Source: Phycisphaerales bacterium Planc_01 | GTDB taxonomy: Bacteria; Planctomycetota; Phycisphaerae; Sedimentisphaerales; Anaerobacaceae | Direction of reading: 5' to 3' | Assembly (NCBI GenBank): GCA_001603075.1 | Contig: LVBB01000016.1 | Span: forward strand, 1 to 64,000 | DNA length: 64,000 bases | Shown here: positions 53,633 to 62,407 of the stretch, in pieces | Layout of the letters: each line of letters begins with the position of its first letter | How positions within the stretch are numbered: position 1 is the first letter of the stretch | The notes under the pieces: generated by a model | Seen by the model: only the letters and a program-made list of their open reading frames with translations | The model's database searches: none | What the model was told of the DNA's origin: nothing | Program-made: the position numbers and the translations under genes

Positions 53633-54679
53633 CTACCCTGCCTGCGTCGCCAGCCAGTTTCCGATTCCCACGACGATGGTGGACGCCAGAAGAACCATCA
53701 GTCCTGCGACGACGAGGCCGCGCGTCCGAGAGCGGGAGCCCTTCCACTCATGAAAGAAGAGGCCCCAGAGGTTGCTGAACGCGATGATGAAGGCCATGTG
53801 GATCGTCCAGCTCGAGAAATCGTATTGGCCCATCTTGGTTGTGCCCATGCTGTAGAAGAAGAACTGAAAATACCAGGTGACGCCGGCCAGGGCCGAGAAG
53901 ACATAGTTCGCAGCCAGCGAGGCACCGCGTGCATCAAGGTAGTCTCGGCCGGACCGGTTGCGAAGATTCAGCACGATACACCAGAGGCAATTCGTGGTGA
54001 ATCCCCCTGCCAGAACCACCACCAATACGGGGAAGTGTTTGAACAGGTCCGGTGTGCCGTGCTCAACGGCGGCGGCGGCGAGCGGCTTGCCCGCCGCCAG
54101 GCCGAAGGCCATGCAGGCGCTCATCACGCCGGCAAACAGCGCCACCCAGAGGCCTTTGAAGAAGTTGAACTCCCCGATGGTTTGCTTCTTCTGTTCGTCC
54201 GACTGTTCCTTCTCCTTGCGCATGCCGGCGGCGCCGCACAGCCCGACCCCGAGCAGACAGACCAGCACACCCGCCAGCGTGACCAGGCCGGACGTGCTGC
54301 CGAGCAACTCGCCGAACCGGCCCTCGAACGCCGGCGGAATGACCGTGCCGAATACCGCACAGGAGCCCAGCGCCAGCGCGTAACCGAGCGACATGCCGAG
54401 ATAGCGCATCGACAGCCCGAAGGTCAATCCGCCGACGCCCCACAGCACGCCGAAGAAGTAGCACCAGAACAGGCTCACCGGCGGGGCTGCACGGAACGCA
54501 TCGATGATGCGCGGACTCGTCAGCAGGACCGCCACCCACGGCGCAACGATCCAACTGAAGACCCCGCCCACGAGCCAGTAGCTCTCCCAGGCCCAGTTGC
54601 GCACCTTCTTGAAAGGGATGTAGAAGCTGCCGGCCGCGAAACCTCCGATAGCATGCAGCAGAACGCCGAGTGCAACCAT
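53633..54679 (-). CDS. rhaT: L-rhamnose:H+ symporter RhaT
   Basis: The 348-residue permease has about ten helices. Family marks are LGVLLHAIGGFAAGSFYIPF, KKVRNWAWESYWLVGGVFSW, LGMSLGYALALGSCAVFGT and AANYVFSALAGVTWYFQFFF. It imports L-rhamnose (or a related deoxysugar) with protons. The gene ends 11 bases before the UroD-family gene and begins 18 bases after the GH106-like gene, so the three are one transcription unit for rhamnoside use. Confidence 0.92.
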   Translation of the reverse strand: MVALGVLLHAIGGFAAGSFYIPFKKVRNWAWESYWLVGGVFSWIVAPWVAVLLTSPRIIDAFRAAPPVSLFWCYFFGVLWGVGGLTFGLSMRYLGMSLGYALALGSCAVFGTVIPPAFEGRFGELLGSTSGLVTLAGVLVCLLGVGLCGAAGMRKEKEQSDEQKKQTIGEFNFFKGLWVALFAGVMSACMAFGLAAGKPLAAAAVEHGTPDLFKHFPVLVVVLAGGFTTNCLWCIVLNLRNRSGRDYLDARGASLAANYVFSALAGVTWYFQFFFYSMGTTKMGQYDFSSWTIHMAFIIAFSNLWGLFFHEWKGSRSRTRGLVVAGLMVLLASTIVVGIGNWLATQAG

Positions 54680-54697
54680 CGCGTGCTCCCGCGATCA

Positions 54698-57600
54698 CTA
54701 TCTTTTCAATACCTGTTTCAGGACAAAGGGCTCGAACAACCCGTAGTCGACGGTGTGATACGCACTGCCGGCAGGCGGGCCGGTCTGGGGTCCCTGCTGG
54801 AACATGCCGGGCCAGGCGCTGCCCAAGCCTGCTCCGGCGTGATGCGGCCCGAGCGTGTTCTTGGGCGTGCCGACGACCACCACTTCGATCGCGTTCTGGC
54901 CCCGCTGGATTTGCGACGTGACGTCGCACTCCCAGGGCGGCGCGACGATGTGGCCGGCGGGCTTGCCGTTGACGTTGACCTGGGCCACGCTGCCATACCA
55001 GTTCGGCAGGGACACCGTATATGAGCCCTTCGGCCTATCCACGTTGAAGCGCTGCCGATAGGCGACGCCGGCACCGTAGAACGGATGACCCTGCCGCTTC
55101 CATCCCGGCCGAGCGCCGACCAGCCCGCTGCCGTCGACCAGCCGGTTCGCCGTACGGCCCATCGAGGCCAGTTCGCCGGAGACGCGATGAATCGTCACGC
55201 CCTCGAGATGCCGGTCCGAGCCGGCGAAGAACCGAACCTCCGCCAGCCCGACGAACCCATTGTCAGCAGGTTCGCCTCGGGCCGGATAGGTCACGCCCTG
55301 CTGATTGGACAGGACCTCGAATCGTACGAAACGCACCTGCCGTGCCCGAACGTCGAACCGCTCGGCTGGCGAGTTGACGCCGGCACGGGCGAGCCGGAAC
55401 GTACCCAGTTCCTTCTCAAAGGAGCCGGCTTCGCCGGTCGTCGAGCCGAGGACCCGCAGCTCGTGGGCCCCTCGCGATGAGAGGTCGCGGACATGCCCCT
55501 CGTTGTAGTTCCAGATCTCCAGCGCCGTCGGATCGACGGGCCCGCCGAGATCGAACTCGACAAACGGCGCCCGGTCCTCGACGCCCCGATCGTAACCGAC
55601 GCCTCCGCTGAGCCACATTGTGCCGTCGGGATTGACGTCGTGACAAAGGCTTCCCTCGGGCTCCAGAATCGTCAACGGCTGATCCGGTGCAATCACGAAC
55701 CCTCTATCAGCAGGCTTCAGCGTGAAATCGCCCAGAACGTATGCCGGCTCCAGTTCGTGATAGATCGTGAAGGGCCGGGCCTCGATGGTGACGATGTTCT
55801 CGCCGACCTTGGCCGCGCGCGCGATGTCGATCCTTCCGAACGCCTTGTCGAGCCACCAGTCGCCCGGCTTGGCCGACACAGGCTTGCCGTTGCAGGCAAT
55901 GGTGTAGAGATCGGTCCGCTCGATGACGATGGCGAGATTCGCGGGCACTGCCTCTTCGATCGTGAACTTATAGCTGGCCGCAAAGCCGCTGTCGGCCGGG
56001 AATGTCCTGGTGATAAGCTGGTCCCGCAACTGGACGGCGCTGTCCCACGGGTTGCGGTCCATGCCGTTCTTCACAAAGGCGAACTGGTTGGCGCGGTAGA
56101 AGTAGACGTCCCTGAGCGTCTCGCCTCCGGCGGAGATATCGACATAATCGAGCGTCAGCACATTCGGCTGAAGCCTTTGCACCTCCACCCTCGCCGGCAG
56201 CGTGGCCCAGAGGTTCAGTTCCGTACTCGGCTTCTTCGGGGGCTTGACGGTCGTCTCCGACAGGAATAGCAGGAGGCTTCCCGATGGAGGCAATTCGAAA
56301 TCGGCCGTGACACCCCTGGTGGTTTTCTCGAAGGGATAGGACTCGACGGCGCCGGTGCTGAGGTTCCACCGCCGAACGCCCTTCAGAGCGGACCGGATCG
56401 TTCCGGCCGACGGCGACTCGATGCTCGTGTTGACCAGCAACAGGAACTGCCCGTCCCGGACGTGCCGGCGGTGATGGAACAGGATGCCCTTGTCGCCCGG
56501 CCGCCGTTCGATGGCAAACCCATCGTCCGACCGGGCCAGCAGCAACTCGGGAACATCCTTCGCCTCGACGCGTTTCCAGCCGGCCCCCTTCACCAGCGCC
56601 CCTCCACGGTCCGACGGCGATCCGTTCCCAAACGTCGGGGCGTCACCGCAGCACAGGACCACACCGCCGGCCTGCGTGTACGCCTCCAGTAGAGCCATTG
56701 TGGGCGGATCGAGGTTCTCGGTCAGAGGGGGCAGAACCAGCGTATCGTACAGGCCCAAGCCCACCTTGAATTGCGGCCCCTCGGTCGAGCCGTGGCGGCC
56801 GATGATGTCTTCGCAGCCCACGTCGTATTCGACCTGGGCCCGTTCCAGGTCCATGAGCATCGCCTGAAAGCTGTCGCCGATCTGCCTGAGCCGACCCGGC
56901 GGTGTCGTGGCGCCTTGATACATCCACGTCGTCGTGGTCGGCTCGATCACCAGAATGCGATTGATCTGCCGGCCCTGCGACATGACCAGCGAGAGCCTCG
57001 TGAAGTATTCGGCCATTACGTGGTAGGCGTCCCACCAGGGCGCGTGATAGGAGAACGACTGCGGATGGTCACGCTTGCGCGCCCCGCGAATGGTGATGTA
57101 GGAGAGGTGCTCGTCGAGCGTATTGACGCCCAGCACGTAGAGCCAGTCACCGATGCGCTTCATGTCTTCGAAACGCAGGTCCCACCCGCCGGCACCGTAG
57201 GCTTCGCACAGCGTGCGCGTTCGCCCCATCTGGTTGGCGACACTCGAAAGCTCCTTGACGGCGCGAACGTTTCCGAACTGAGCGTTGACGCCTTCGTTGT
57301 ACTGGTTCATCAGGATGTCAATCGCCGGACGCTGATGCCAGGCGTACATCGCCATGTTGTCGCCGCCGTGTCCGGCATCGGGCCAGCCATGCTCCCAGTA
57401 GTGGCCCGTGAAATCCAGATTGTGCTCCTCGCAATACTCATAGCAGGGCTTGGCCCAGCGTTCGATGAACTGCTCCAGCAGAAGATTGTAGTAATTGTGG
57501 CGCACGCGTTTCCAGTCGCCGACGGGCCGAGCCAGTGACGGCAGGTGCTCGAGCAGATCGTATCCCCAGCGTTCCCGGAACAACTCGGGCAGACCATCGG

Positions 57601-58390
57601 ACCAGTGCAGTCCACCGGCCGGCGCCAGGTGGGGCTCGTCGGTGAACCAGCCGGGGATGCGCTTGCCGAACTGATCACCGATCTCGCGGCGATAGCGCTC
57701 CATCGTGATCTCGATGAACTTCTCGGTCACGCCCGGCTTGAGCAGATCGACGTACCACTTGCCGCCGAACCAGCCTCCGGGCTGGGCCAGTCGGATCGAT
57801 GCCACGAGGTAGCGACCCTCTGGAAACTCCTCACCGGAACGGACCCGCTGCGTGATGTTCTCGTACCCCACATCGGTCAGAAGAAAGACCGCCACCGCGC
57901 TGTCATCCACGTCGGCCGGCGTCTTGACCTCCTGCAACACCAAGCCCTTGCCGCGCGACTCGGGCATCGCCTCGGGAACAAGCCCGCCGGCAAACCCGGA
58001 CGGATAGGAGTTCTCATCGTAGATCCACACGTTCATATCAAGCTTCTCGGCCTCGCGCAGCGCGACCCTCCACAGCCGGAACCAGTCGTCGGACAAGTAC
58101 GGCGTCATCAGGCCGGGACGCGGATGTACGAAGACCTGCCGCACCTTCTGCCCCGCCAGATCCGCCATGGTCTCGGCGATCTGCTGCTCGGTGAGCAGGT
58201 CGTTCCAGACCCACAGCGGTGCCGAACTATACTCGCGCGCCGGCGCGGCGAACTGCTTGCGGACTTGCGCGGAGGTCACCGGCCTGGCCGCGGGGGTGAG
58301 TTTCTGAGCCAATGCGGCCGCAGGCAGAAGCGAGAGACTCAGACACAGAACAAGTGCGTTTGGCCTTTCCGAGACGACAGGTCGAACCAT
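54698..58390 (-). CDS. GH106-like alpha-L-rhamnosidase, secreted
   Basis: The protein has 1230 residues, a signal peptide (ALVLCLSLSLLPAAALAQ) and a CGGAG site. GH106-type N-terminal motifs are SAPLWVWNDLLTEQQIAETM, QVFVHPRPGLMTPYLSDDWF and MNVWIYDENSYPSGFAGGL; IPGWFTDEPHLAPAGGLHWS and DFTGHYWEHGWPDAGHGGDN are expected at the active-site side of the barrel. The C-terminal half has beta-sandwich domains (about 700-1000) and a sugar-binding-like module (SYTVSLPNWYGSVAQVNVNG). It removes terminal rhamnose from polysaccharides outside the cytoplasm. The adjacent rhaT supports rhamnose as product. Confidence 0.87.
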   Translation of the reverse strand: MVRPVVSERPNALVLCLSLSLLPAAALAQKLTPAARPVTSAQVRKQFAAPAREYSSAPLWVWNDLLTEQQIAETMADLAGQKVRQVFVHPRPGLMTPYLSDDWFRLWRVALREAEKLDMNVWIYDENSYPSGFAGGLVPEAMPESRGKGLVLQEVKTPADVDDSAVAVFLLTDVGYENITQRVRSGEEFPEGRYLVASIRLAQPGGWFGGKWYVDLLKPGVTEKFIEITMERYRREIGDQFGKRIPGWFTDEPHLAPAGGLHWSDGLPELFRERWGYDLLEHLPSLARPVGDWKRVRHNYYNLLLEQFIERWAKPCYEYCEEHNLDFTGHYWEHGWPDAGHGGDNMAMYAWHQRPAIDILMNQYNEGVNAQFGNVRAVKELSSVANQMGRTRTLCEAYGAGGWDLRFEDMKRIGDWLYVLGVNTLDEHLSYITIRGARKRDHPQSFSYHAPWWDAYHVMAEYFTRLSLVMSQGRQINRILVIEPTTTTWMYQGATTPPGRLRQIGDSFQAMLMDLERAQVEYDVGCEDIIGRHGSTEGPQFKVGLGLYDTLVLPPLTENLDPPTMALLEAYTQAGGVVLCCGDAPTFGNGSPSDRGGALVKGAGWKRVEAKDVPELLLARSDDGFAIERRPGDKGILFHHRRHVRDGQFLLLVNTSIESPSAGTIRSALKGVRRWNLSTGAVESYPFEKTTRGVTADFELPPSGSLLLFLSETTVKPPKKPSTELNLWATLPARVEVQRLQPNVLTLDYVDISAGGETLRDVYFYRANQFAFVKNGMDRNPWDSAVQLRDQLITRTFPADSGFAASYKFTIEEAVPANLAIVIERTDLYTIACNGKPVSAKPGDWWLDKAFGRIDIARAAKVGENIVTIEARPFTIYHELEPAYVLGDFTLKPADRGFVIAPDQPLTILEPEGSLCHDVNPDGTMWLSGGVGYDRGVEDRAPFVEFDLGGPVDPTALEIWNYNEGHVRDLSSRGAHELRVLGSTTGEAGSFEKELGTFRLARAGVNSPAERFDVRARQVRFVRFEVLSNQQGVTYPARGEPADNGFVGLAEVRFFAGSDRHLEGVTIHRVSGELASMGRTANRLVDGSGLVGARPGWKRQGHPFYGAGVAYRQRFNVDRPKGSYTVSLPNWYGSVAQVNVNGKPAGHIVAPPWECDVTSQIQRGQNAIEVVVVGTPKNTLGPHHAGAGLGSAWPGMFQQGPQTGPPAGSAYHTVDYGLFEPFVLKQVLKR

Positions 58391-58417
58391 GAGATAGACT
58401 CCGATCAGATGTTGGGA

Positions 58418-59530
58418 CTACACCCTGAAGAAGATCTTGTGGCGATACAGGAACCACAGCAGCAGCCAGCGGATCATCAGCGCACCGAACGGCAGGATCA
58501 ACGCCGCGTAGATGCCTGCATGAGCGGCGACGCCGCCGAGGAACCCTTCGGCGATGCCGGGAAAGTCGATGATGCCGTCCAGGAAGTAGATCGTGATGGG
58601 ATTCATGCCGATCACGACGAAGAAGAACGCCCACCTCTTGAGTCCCACCACGTCGATGACCCAGTAGAACAGGGCCAGCAGCAGCAGACTCCACCCGGCG
58701 GCAAACAGCACGTAGGAACTGGTCCAGAGGATCTTGATGATCGGGAAGGCGAACCCCCAGAGATAGCCGACCGCCAGCGACACCACGCCGGCCAGGGCCA
58801 GACCGGCCGCCTTGCGCGAGCCGGAGCGGTCCGAGCGCAGCCACTGCCCCGCCAGCGCGCCGAGCAGGGCCGTGCAGACGGCGGGAAACGTCGAGAGGAT
58901 GCCCTCGTTGTCGCCGTAGCCGTAGTACAGCTCGCCCGGAATCAGCCGCTGGTCGATGTACGATGACAGGCAGCCCTGCATCGTGAGGTCGCCGGCGCTG
59001 TAGCCGGGAGCAGCAACCAGCATCGTCACCGCCCAATACGCCAGCAGGACCACGGCGACGACAATGGCCTGGGCCCGCCAGCGCGTGTGCATCACGATCA
59101 GCGCGGCGAAGAAGTAGCACAGGCCAATCCGCTGCAGGACGCCGGGCCAGCGCATCGTGGCCCAGTCGAACTGGAGCAGCCCATTCAGGATCATGCCAAG
59201 CAGGATCAACACCACGGCCCGCTTGACCACATGCAGATGGAGGACGAAGGAACCCTGGCCCCGTTCCATTCGGCGCGAGAGCGAGAACGGCATCACCGCC
59301 CCCATCAGGAAGACGAAGAGGGGGAAGATCAGGTCCTCGAAGCGGAACCCCTCCCACACGACGTGCTCCAGTTGCTCGTGGATCGTCTCGGTGACCCGAT
59401 GCGGCCAGACCTTCACGAGACTCTCAAAGAGCGTGCCGCCGCCGATGATCCAGAACATATCGAAGCCCCGAAGGGCATCAATGGAAAGAACGCGGCCCCG
59501 GCCGCTCGAACCCTGCTGCTCATCGTCCAT
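58418..59530 (-). CDS. NagX/HGSNAT-like membrane acyltransferase (DUF5009 type)
   Basis: The protein has 370 residues and about ten helices. The start MDDEQQGSSGRGRVLSIDAL follows GGGGAG. The opening RVLSIDALRGFDMFWIIGG and FEDLIFPLFVFLMGAVMPFS match the heparan-alpha-glucosaminide N-acetyltransferase-like family, and MRWPGVLQRIGLCYFFAAL and FPAVCTALLGALAGQWLRS follow. Members acetylate or transport amino sugars or act in polysaccharide turnover. It heads the GH106-rhaT-UroD run. Confidence 0.85.
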   Translation of the reverse strand: MDDEQQGSSGRGRVLSIDALRGFDMFWIIGGGTLFESLVKVWPHRVTETIHEQLEHVVWEGFRFEDLIFPLFVFLMGAVMPFSLSRRMERGQGSFVLHLHVVKRAVVLILLGMILNGLLQFDWATMRWPGVLQRIGLCYFFAALIVMHTRWRAQAIVVAVVLLAYWAVTMLVAAPGYSAGDLTMQGCLSSYIDQRLIPGELYYGYGDNEGILSTFPAVCTALLGALAGQWLRSDRSGSRKAAGLALAGVVSLAVGYLWGFAFPIIKILWTSSYVLFAAGWSLLLLALFYWVIDVVGLKRWAFFFVVIGMNPITIYFLDGIIDFPGIAEGFLGGVAAHAGIYAALILPFGALMIRWLLLWFLYRHKIFFRV

Positions 59531-59599
59531 GACGTCTCCCCTCAAACGCGCGACACGTGGTTCGTTTACGATGGATGCCATCGATTTTCGATGTTACAG

Positions 59600-59629
59600 A
59601 GGATAACACAATTCCCGGCACGCATACAA
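59600..59629 (-). promoter_or_regulatory. Probable promoter for the NagX-GH106-rhaT unit
   Basis: On the minus strand TTGTAT, an 18-bp spacer and TATCCT, 70 bases before the NagX-like start. It nearly abuts the divergent NIPSNAP promoter. Confidence 0.4.
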
Positions 59630-59630
59630 C

Positions 59631-59659
59631 TTGTGGTATCCGACCGTCCATCGTATACT
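59631..59659 (+). promoter_or_regulatory. Sigma70-type promoter for the NIPSNAP gene
   Basis: TTGTGG (59631-59636), a 17-bp spacer and TATACT (59654-59659), 53 bases before the start codon. Confidence 0.55.
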
Positions 59660-59712
59660 TGCGTGCATGTCGTGGCAATCACATATCTCTGAGAAATGAG
59701 AGGAGACACACC

Positions 59713-60549
59713 ATGGAACGACGAGAATTCCTGCGGACATCGTGCGCAACGGGTCTGGCGGCGCTGACGGTGGGGGCGACCGCCTACGGCCAGGACACTC
59801 CAGCGCGGCTCCCCGGCGAATCGGAGGTGGCCTATCGCCAACGCGTGGCCCGCCTGCCATCGCGGGAGTACTTCGAACTGCGGCGGTATGAGATCGAGAC
59901 CGAGGCGCAGAAGGCCGGGTTCGACGCCTTCGCCAAACAGGCCGCGATCCCCGCTCTGAACCGGGCGGGCATCAAGCCGGTCGGCGTGTTCTACCCGTGG
60001 GAGGGGATCAGCCCGATCTATGTGCTGCTCCGCCACAGGTCGCCGTCTTCGTTCACGTCGCTCACGCAAATGCTCTCGCAAGATGAGGAATTCCTGCAAG
60101 CAGGCGCCGCCTTCCTGGACGCTCCGGCCAGCGCCCCGGCGTACAAGCGGATGGAGGTCCAGCTCATGGCCGCCTTCGAGGGCATGCCTCGTCTGGAGAC
60201 CCCGATCGACAGCCCGGGCCGGGTGTTCCAACTGCGCACCTACGAGAGCCCCAGCGAGAAGACGGGCCTCAAGAAGATCGAGATGTTCAACATCGGCGAG
60301 ATCGACATCTTCCGCAAGACGGGACTGAACCCGGTCTTCTTCGGCCAGACCCTGGCGGGCGAGAAGATGCCGAACCTGACCTACATGCTCGTCTTCAACG
60401 ACATGGACGAGCGCCAGGCCAACTGGAAGCGGTTCGGCAGCGACCCCGACTGGCAGGCCCTGCGGGCCAAACCGGAATACGCCGACAAGGAGATCCTCTG
60501 CGGGATCACCAACGTCTATCTCAAGCCCGCCGATTACTCGCAGATATGA
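59713..60549 (+). CDS. Tat-exported NIPSNAP-family protein
   Basis: The protein has 278 residues. The start MERREFLRTSCATGLAALTV follows GAGGAG and has a twin-arginine signal. Two NIPSNAP-type ferredoxin-like halves follow (EYFELRRYEIETEAQKAGFD, IKPVGVFYPWEGISPIYVLL; then VFQLRTYESPSEKTGLKKIE, TYMLVFNDMDERQANWKRFG). NIPSNAP domains are small dimeric alpha/beta folds of unclear activity. In planctomycetes they are commonly exported and found near sugar-degrading enzymes. It is divergent from the NagX-like gene. Confidence 0.87.
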   Translation: MERREFLRTSCATGLAALTVGATAYGQDTPARLPGESEVAYRQRVARLPSREYFELRRYEIETEAQKAGFDAFAKQAAIPALNRAGIKPVGVFYPWEGISPIYVLLRHRSPSSFTSLTQMLSQDEEFLQAGAAFLDAPASAPAYKRMEVQLMAAFEGMPRLETPIDSPGRVFQLRTYESPSEKTGLKKIEMFNIGEIDIFRKTGLNPVFFGQTLAGEKMPNLTYMLVFNDMDERQANWKRFGSDPDWQALRAKPEYADKEILCGITNVYLKPADYSQI

Positions 60550-60581
60550 ACGACTCGGCAGGCATCTTCGCAGGTTATGCC

Positions 60582-60706
60582 TTTGTCACCCCGAGCGGAA
60601 CGAAGTGCAGCCGAGGGGTCTGGCCATAGGCGATACGCGCTTCTGATCGTAACCAGATTCCCCCGCTGCGGTCAGCCTTTGGCCGGCCTTCGGTCGGAAT
60701 GACAAA
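60582..60706. repeat. 125-bp REP/MITE-like repeat with TTTGTCA/TGACAAA ends
   Basis: TTTGTCA (60582-60588) and TGACAAA (60700-60706) are perfect inverted ends. Inside is CACCCCGAGCGGAACGAAG, of the type CCTGAGCGnAGCGAAGG found as a dispersed repeat in many genomes. No coding frame convinces. Confidence 0.6.
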
Positions 60707-60761
60707 GCCGTGGTTCGTGCCTTTCCCTGCGAGCGACAGCGAAAGACCTGCCATCGACAAC

Positions 60762-62216
60762 TCAGTCGGCGCGGGGCAGGACCGTCATGGCTCCGATCCT
60801 GCAGCGGCGGTGCCCATCGTCACCATCATGAGGCAGCGCCATCGTCGGTGTGGCATCGCGCTGGCCGACTGAGACGTAGAGATCGTATGTACCTGGCTCG
60901 GTCGCCGGAGCGAAGCCGTAGGTCTTCTCGGCCACAGTCAGGCGGGAGGTGAGGGTGTGAGTCGGTGCTTCTCCGAGCGGGCCGACCTCCAGGTCGCGAA
61001 CGTTGAATGATTCGTCCGCAAACGCCGCGACAATGCCTCCCTTGTCGTCCTTGAACGTGAAGCCGATGAAACCGCCCGGATAGCACGGCGCCACCCCGGC
61101 GTTGGCCCAGGTCGTCTCGACCGCGAAGGGCTCGCCCAGCCGGACCTCTCGCGGAAAACTGGTCCCGCGCAGTTGCAGGCGGTAGCCCATACGGCGATTG
61201 ATCTTGTCGACGATCTCGCGATTCTCCTCCAGAAGAACGCGGGGCCACCAGTGGATCGACATGTAGCTGGCATGGTACTCCTCCACCGACTGCAGCAGCA
61301 GCGAGCCGTCTCCCCAGGCGCCGCGCGTCTTGGACGAGCCGTAATGCTCGTGCTCCAGGACCACCGGCAGCCTGGGCCAGAAGGCCTGCGCCAGCTCGGC
61401 GTGAAACCACGAATGGGGTGGAGGCTGCACACAGATGCTGTCGTCACGCAGCGTGACGCCCTTCGACAACGCATAGTCGGTGATCGGAAGATGCGCCCCA
61501 GGCTCCTGCGGGCCGGCGAAATCGTCGCTGATCGCCAGTAGCGTCCGCTTGAAATGCTTGCAGTGCAGATCGACATGGGCTTTCCGCGCTTCGAGATCGA
61601 ACGGCAGCTTCGAGCTGGCCCACGAATGCCCCTCGCCCCAGACGCCGAACGAACCGATGTCGATGAACGCGACGTTCGGGTTGCCGTCGTATCGCTCCGC
61701 CAGGGCCGCCAGAAAGCGATCCAGCTTGTCAAGGAAGATCGGGTCCTTGTAGTCGGGCTCCCAGTAGGGCCCGTTCGGATCGACGCCCTTGCCCACAGTG
61801 AAGTTGTAGCCCTTGGCACCGGCGTCGTGGACCCACTTGGGCGTCGCCCAGCGCATCCAGGATTCCGTGCTGCTGATCCGCAGCGCGATCTGCGCCCCCT
61901 TGTCGATCCATCGCTGCGCCGGCGTATCCAGCAGTGACCAGTTGAACCGCCCTTCTTCCGGCTCCAGAAACGACCACGGAACCCGCAGGTACACGCACGA
62001 CAAACCCGGGAAATCGTCGAGCGTATCGGACGGCGCCAGCTTCGAGCCGTAGTTCGTAATGATGTTCGAGTAGAAGTGCATCGTCCAGCCCATCTGGGGA
62101 TTGACCAGGGCCCGACCATGATCGACAGGCCGGACCACCTGCCGCTCCCCTGCTCGGACACATGGGTTCAGCAGGAACACCAGGACGAGAATCCGCCGTG
62201 CTACGCGCGTATTCAT
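60762..62216 (-). CDS. Secreted DUF4832-type TIM-barrel protein, glycosidase-like
   Basis: The protein has 484 residues with an AAAGGAAA site and a signal peptide (RRILVLVFLLNPCVRAG). The N-terminal TIM barrel includes ALVNPQMGWTMHFYSN, CVYLRVPWSFLEPEEGRFNW, PNVAFIDIGSFGVWGEGHSW (glutamates in the place of a GH acid/base) and LPVVLEHEHYGS. The C-terminal beta domain (about 350-480) is DUF4832-like (LGEPFAVETTWANAGVAPCY, GTYDLYVSVGQRDATPTMAL). The family is widespread in polysaccharide-degrading bacteria. The activity is not assigned. Confidence 0.8.
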   Translation of the reverse strand: MNTRVARRILVLVFLLNPCVRAGERQVVRPVDHGRALVNPQMGWTMHFYSNIITNYGSKLAPSDTLDDFPGLSCVYLRVPWSFLEPEEGRFNWSLLDTPAQRWIDKGAQIALRISSTESWMRWATPKWVHDAGAKGYNFTVGKGVDPNGPYWEPDYKDPIFLDKLDRFLAALAERYDGNPNVAFIDIGSFGVWGEGHSWASSKLPFDLEARKAHVDLHCKHFKRTLLAISDDFAGPQEPGAHLPITDYALSKGVTLRDDSICVQPPPHSWFHAELAQAFWPRLPVVLEHEHYGSSKTRGAWGDGSLLLQSVEEYHASYMSIHWWPRVLLEENREIVDKINRRMGYRLQLRGTSFPREVRLGEPFAVETTWANAGVAPCYPGGFIGFTFKDDKGGIVAAFADESFNVRDLEVGPLGEAPTHTLTSRLTVAEKTYGFAPATEPGTYDLYVSVGQRDATPTMALPHDGDDGHRRCRIGAMTVLPRAD

Positions 62217-62407
62217 GCTTTTCCTTTCGCCGGGTTGTGAAACTTGCCGTTCGTATCAACATCGTCGCCACGGTTCATGGGACGGTCAACAGGAAAACGT
62301 CTCGTGCGCGAAGAAGGACGGCCTGTCTCTTGACGTGTCAATCGGGTACACTGGCGGCGTAGCCACCCGTCAAGAAATCGCACCACTGGATACAAGGAGC
62401 AGGAACA

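Noticed and set aside
62330-62360. TTGACG with TACACT as a promoter for the beta-helix gene
   Set aside because: The boxes are only 11 bp apart, too close for sigma70; no alternative -10 at normal spacing was found.
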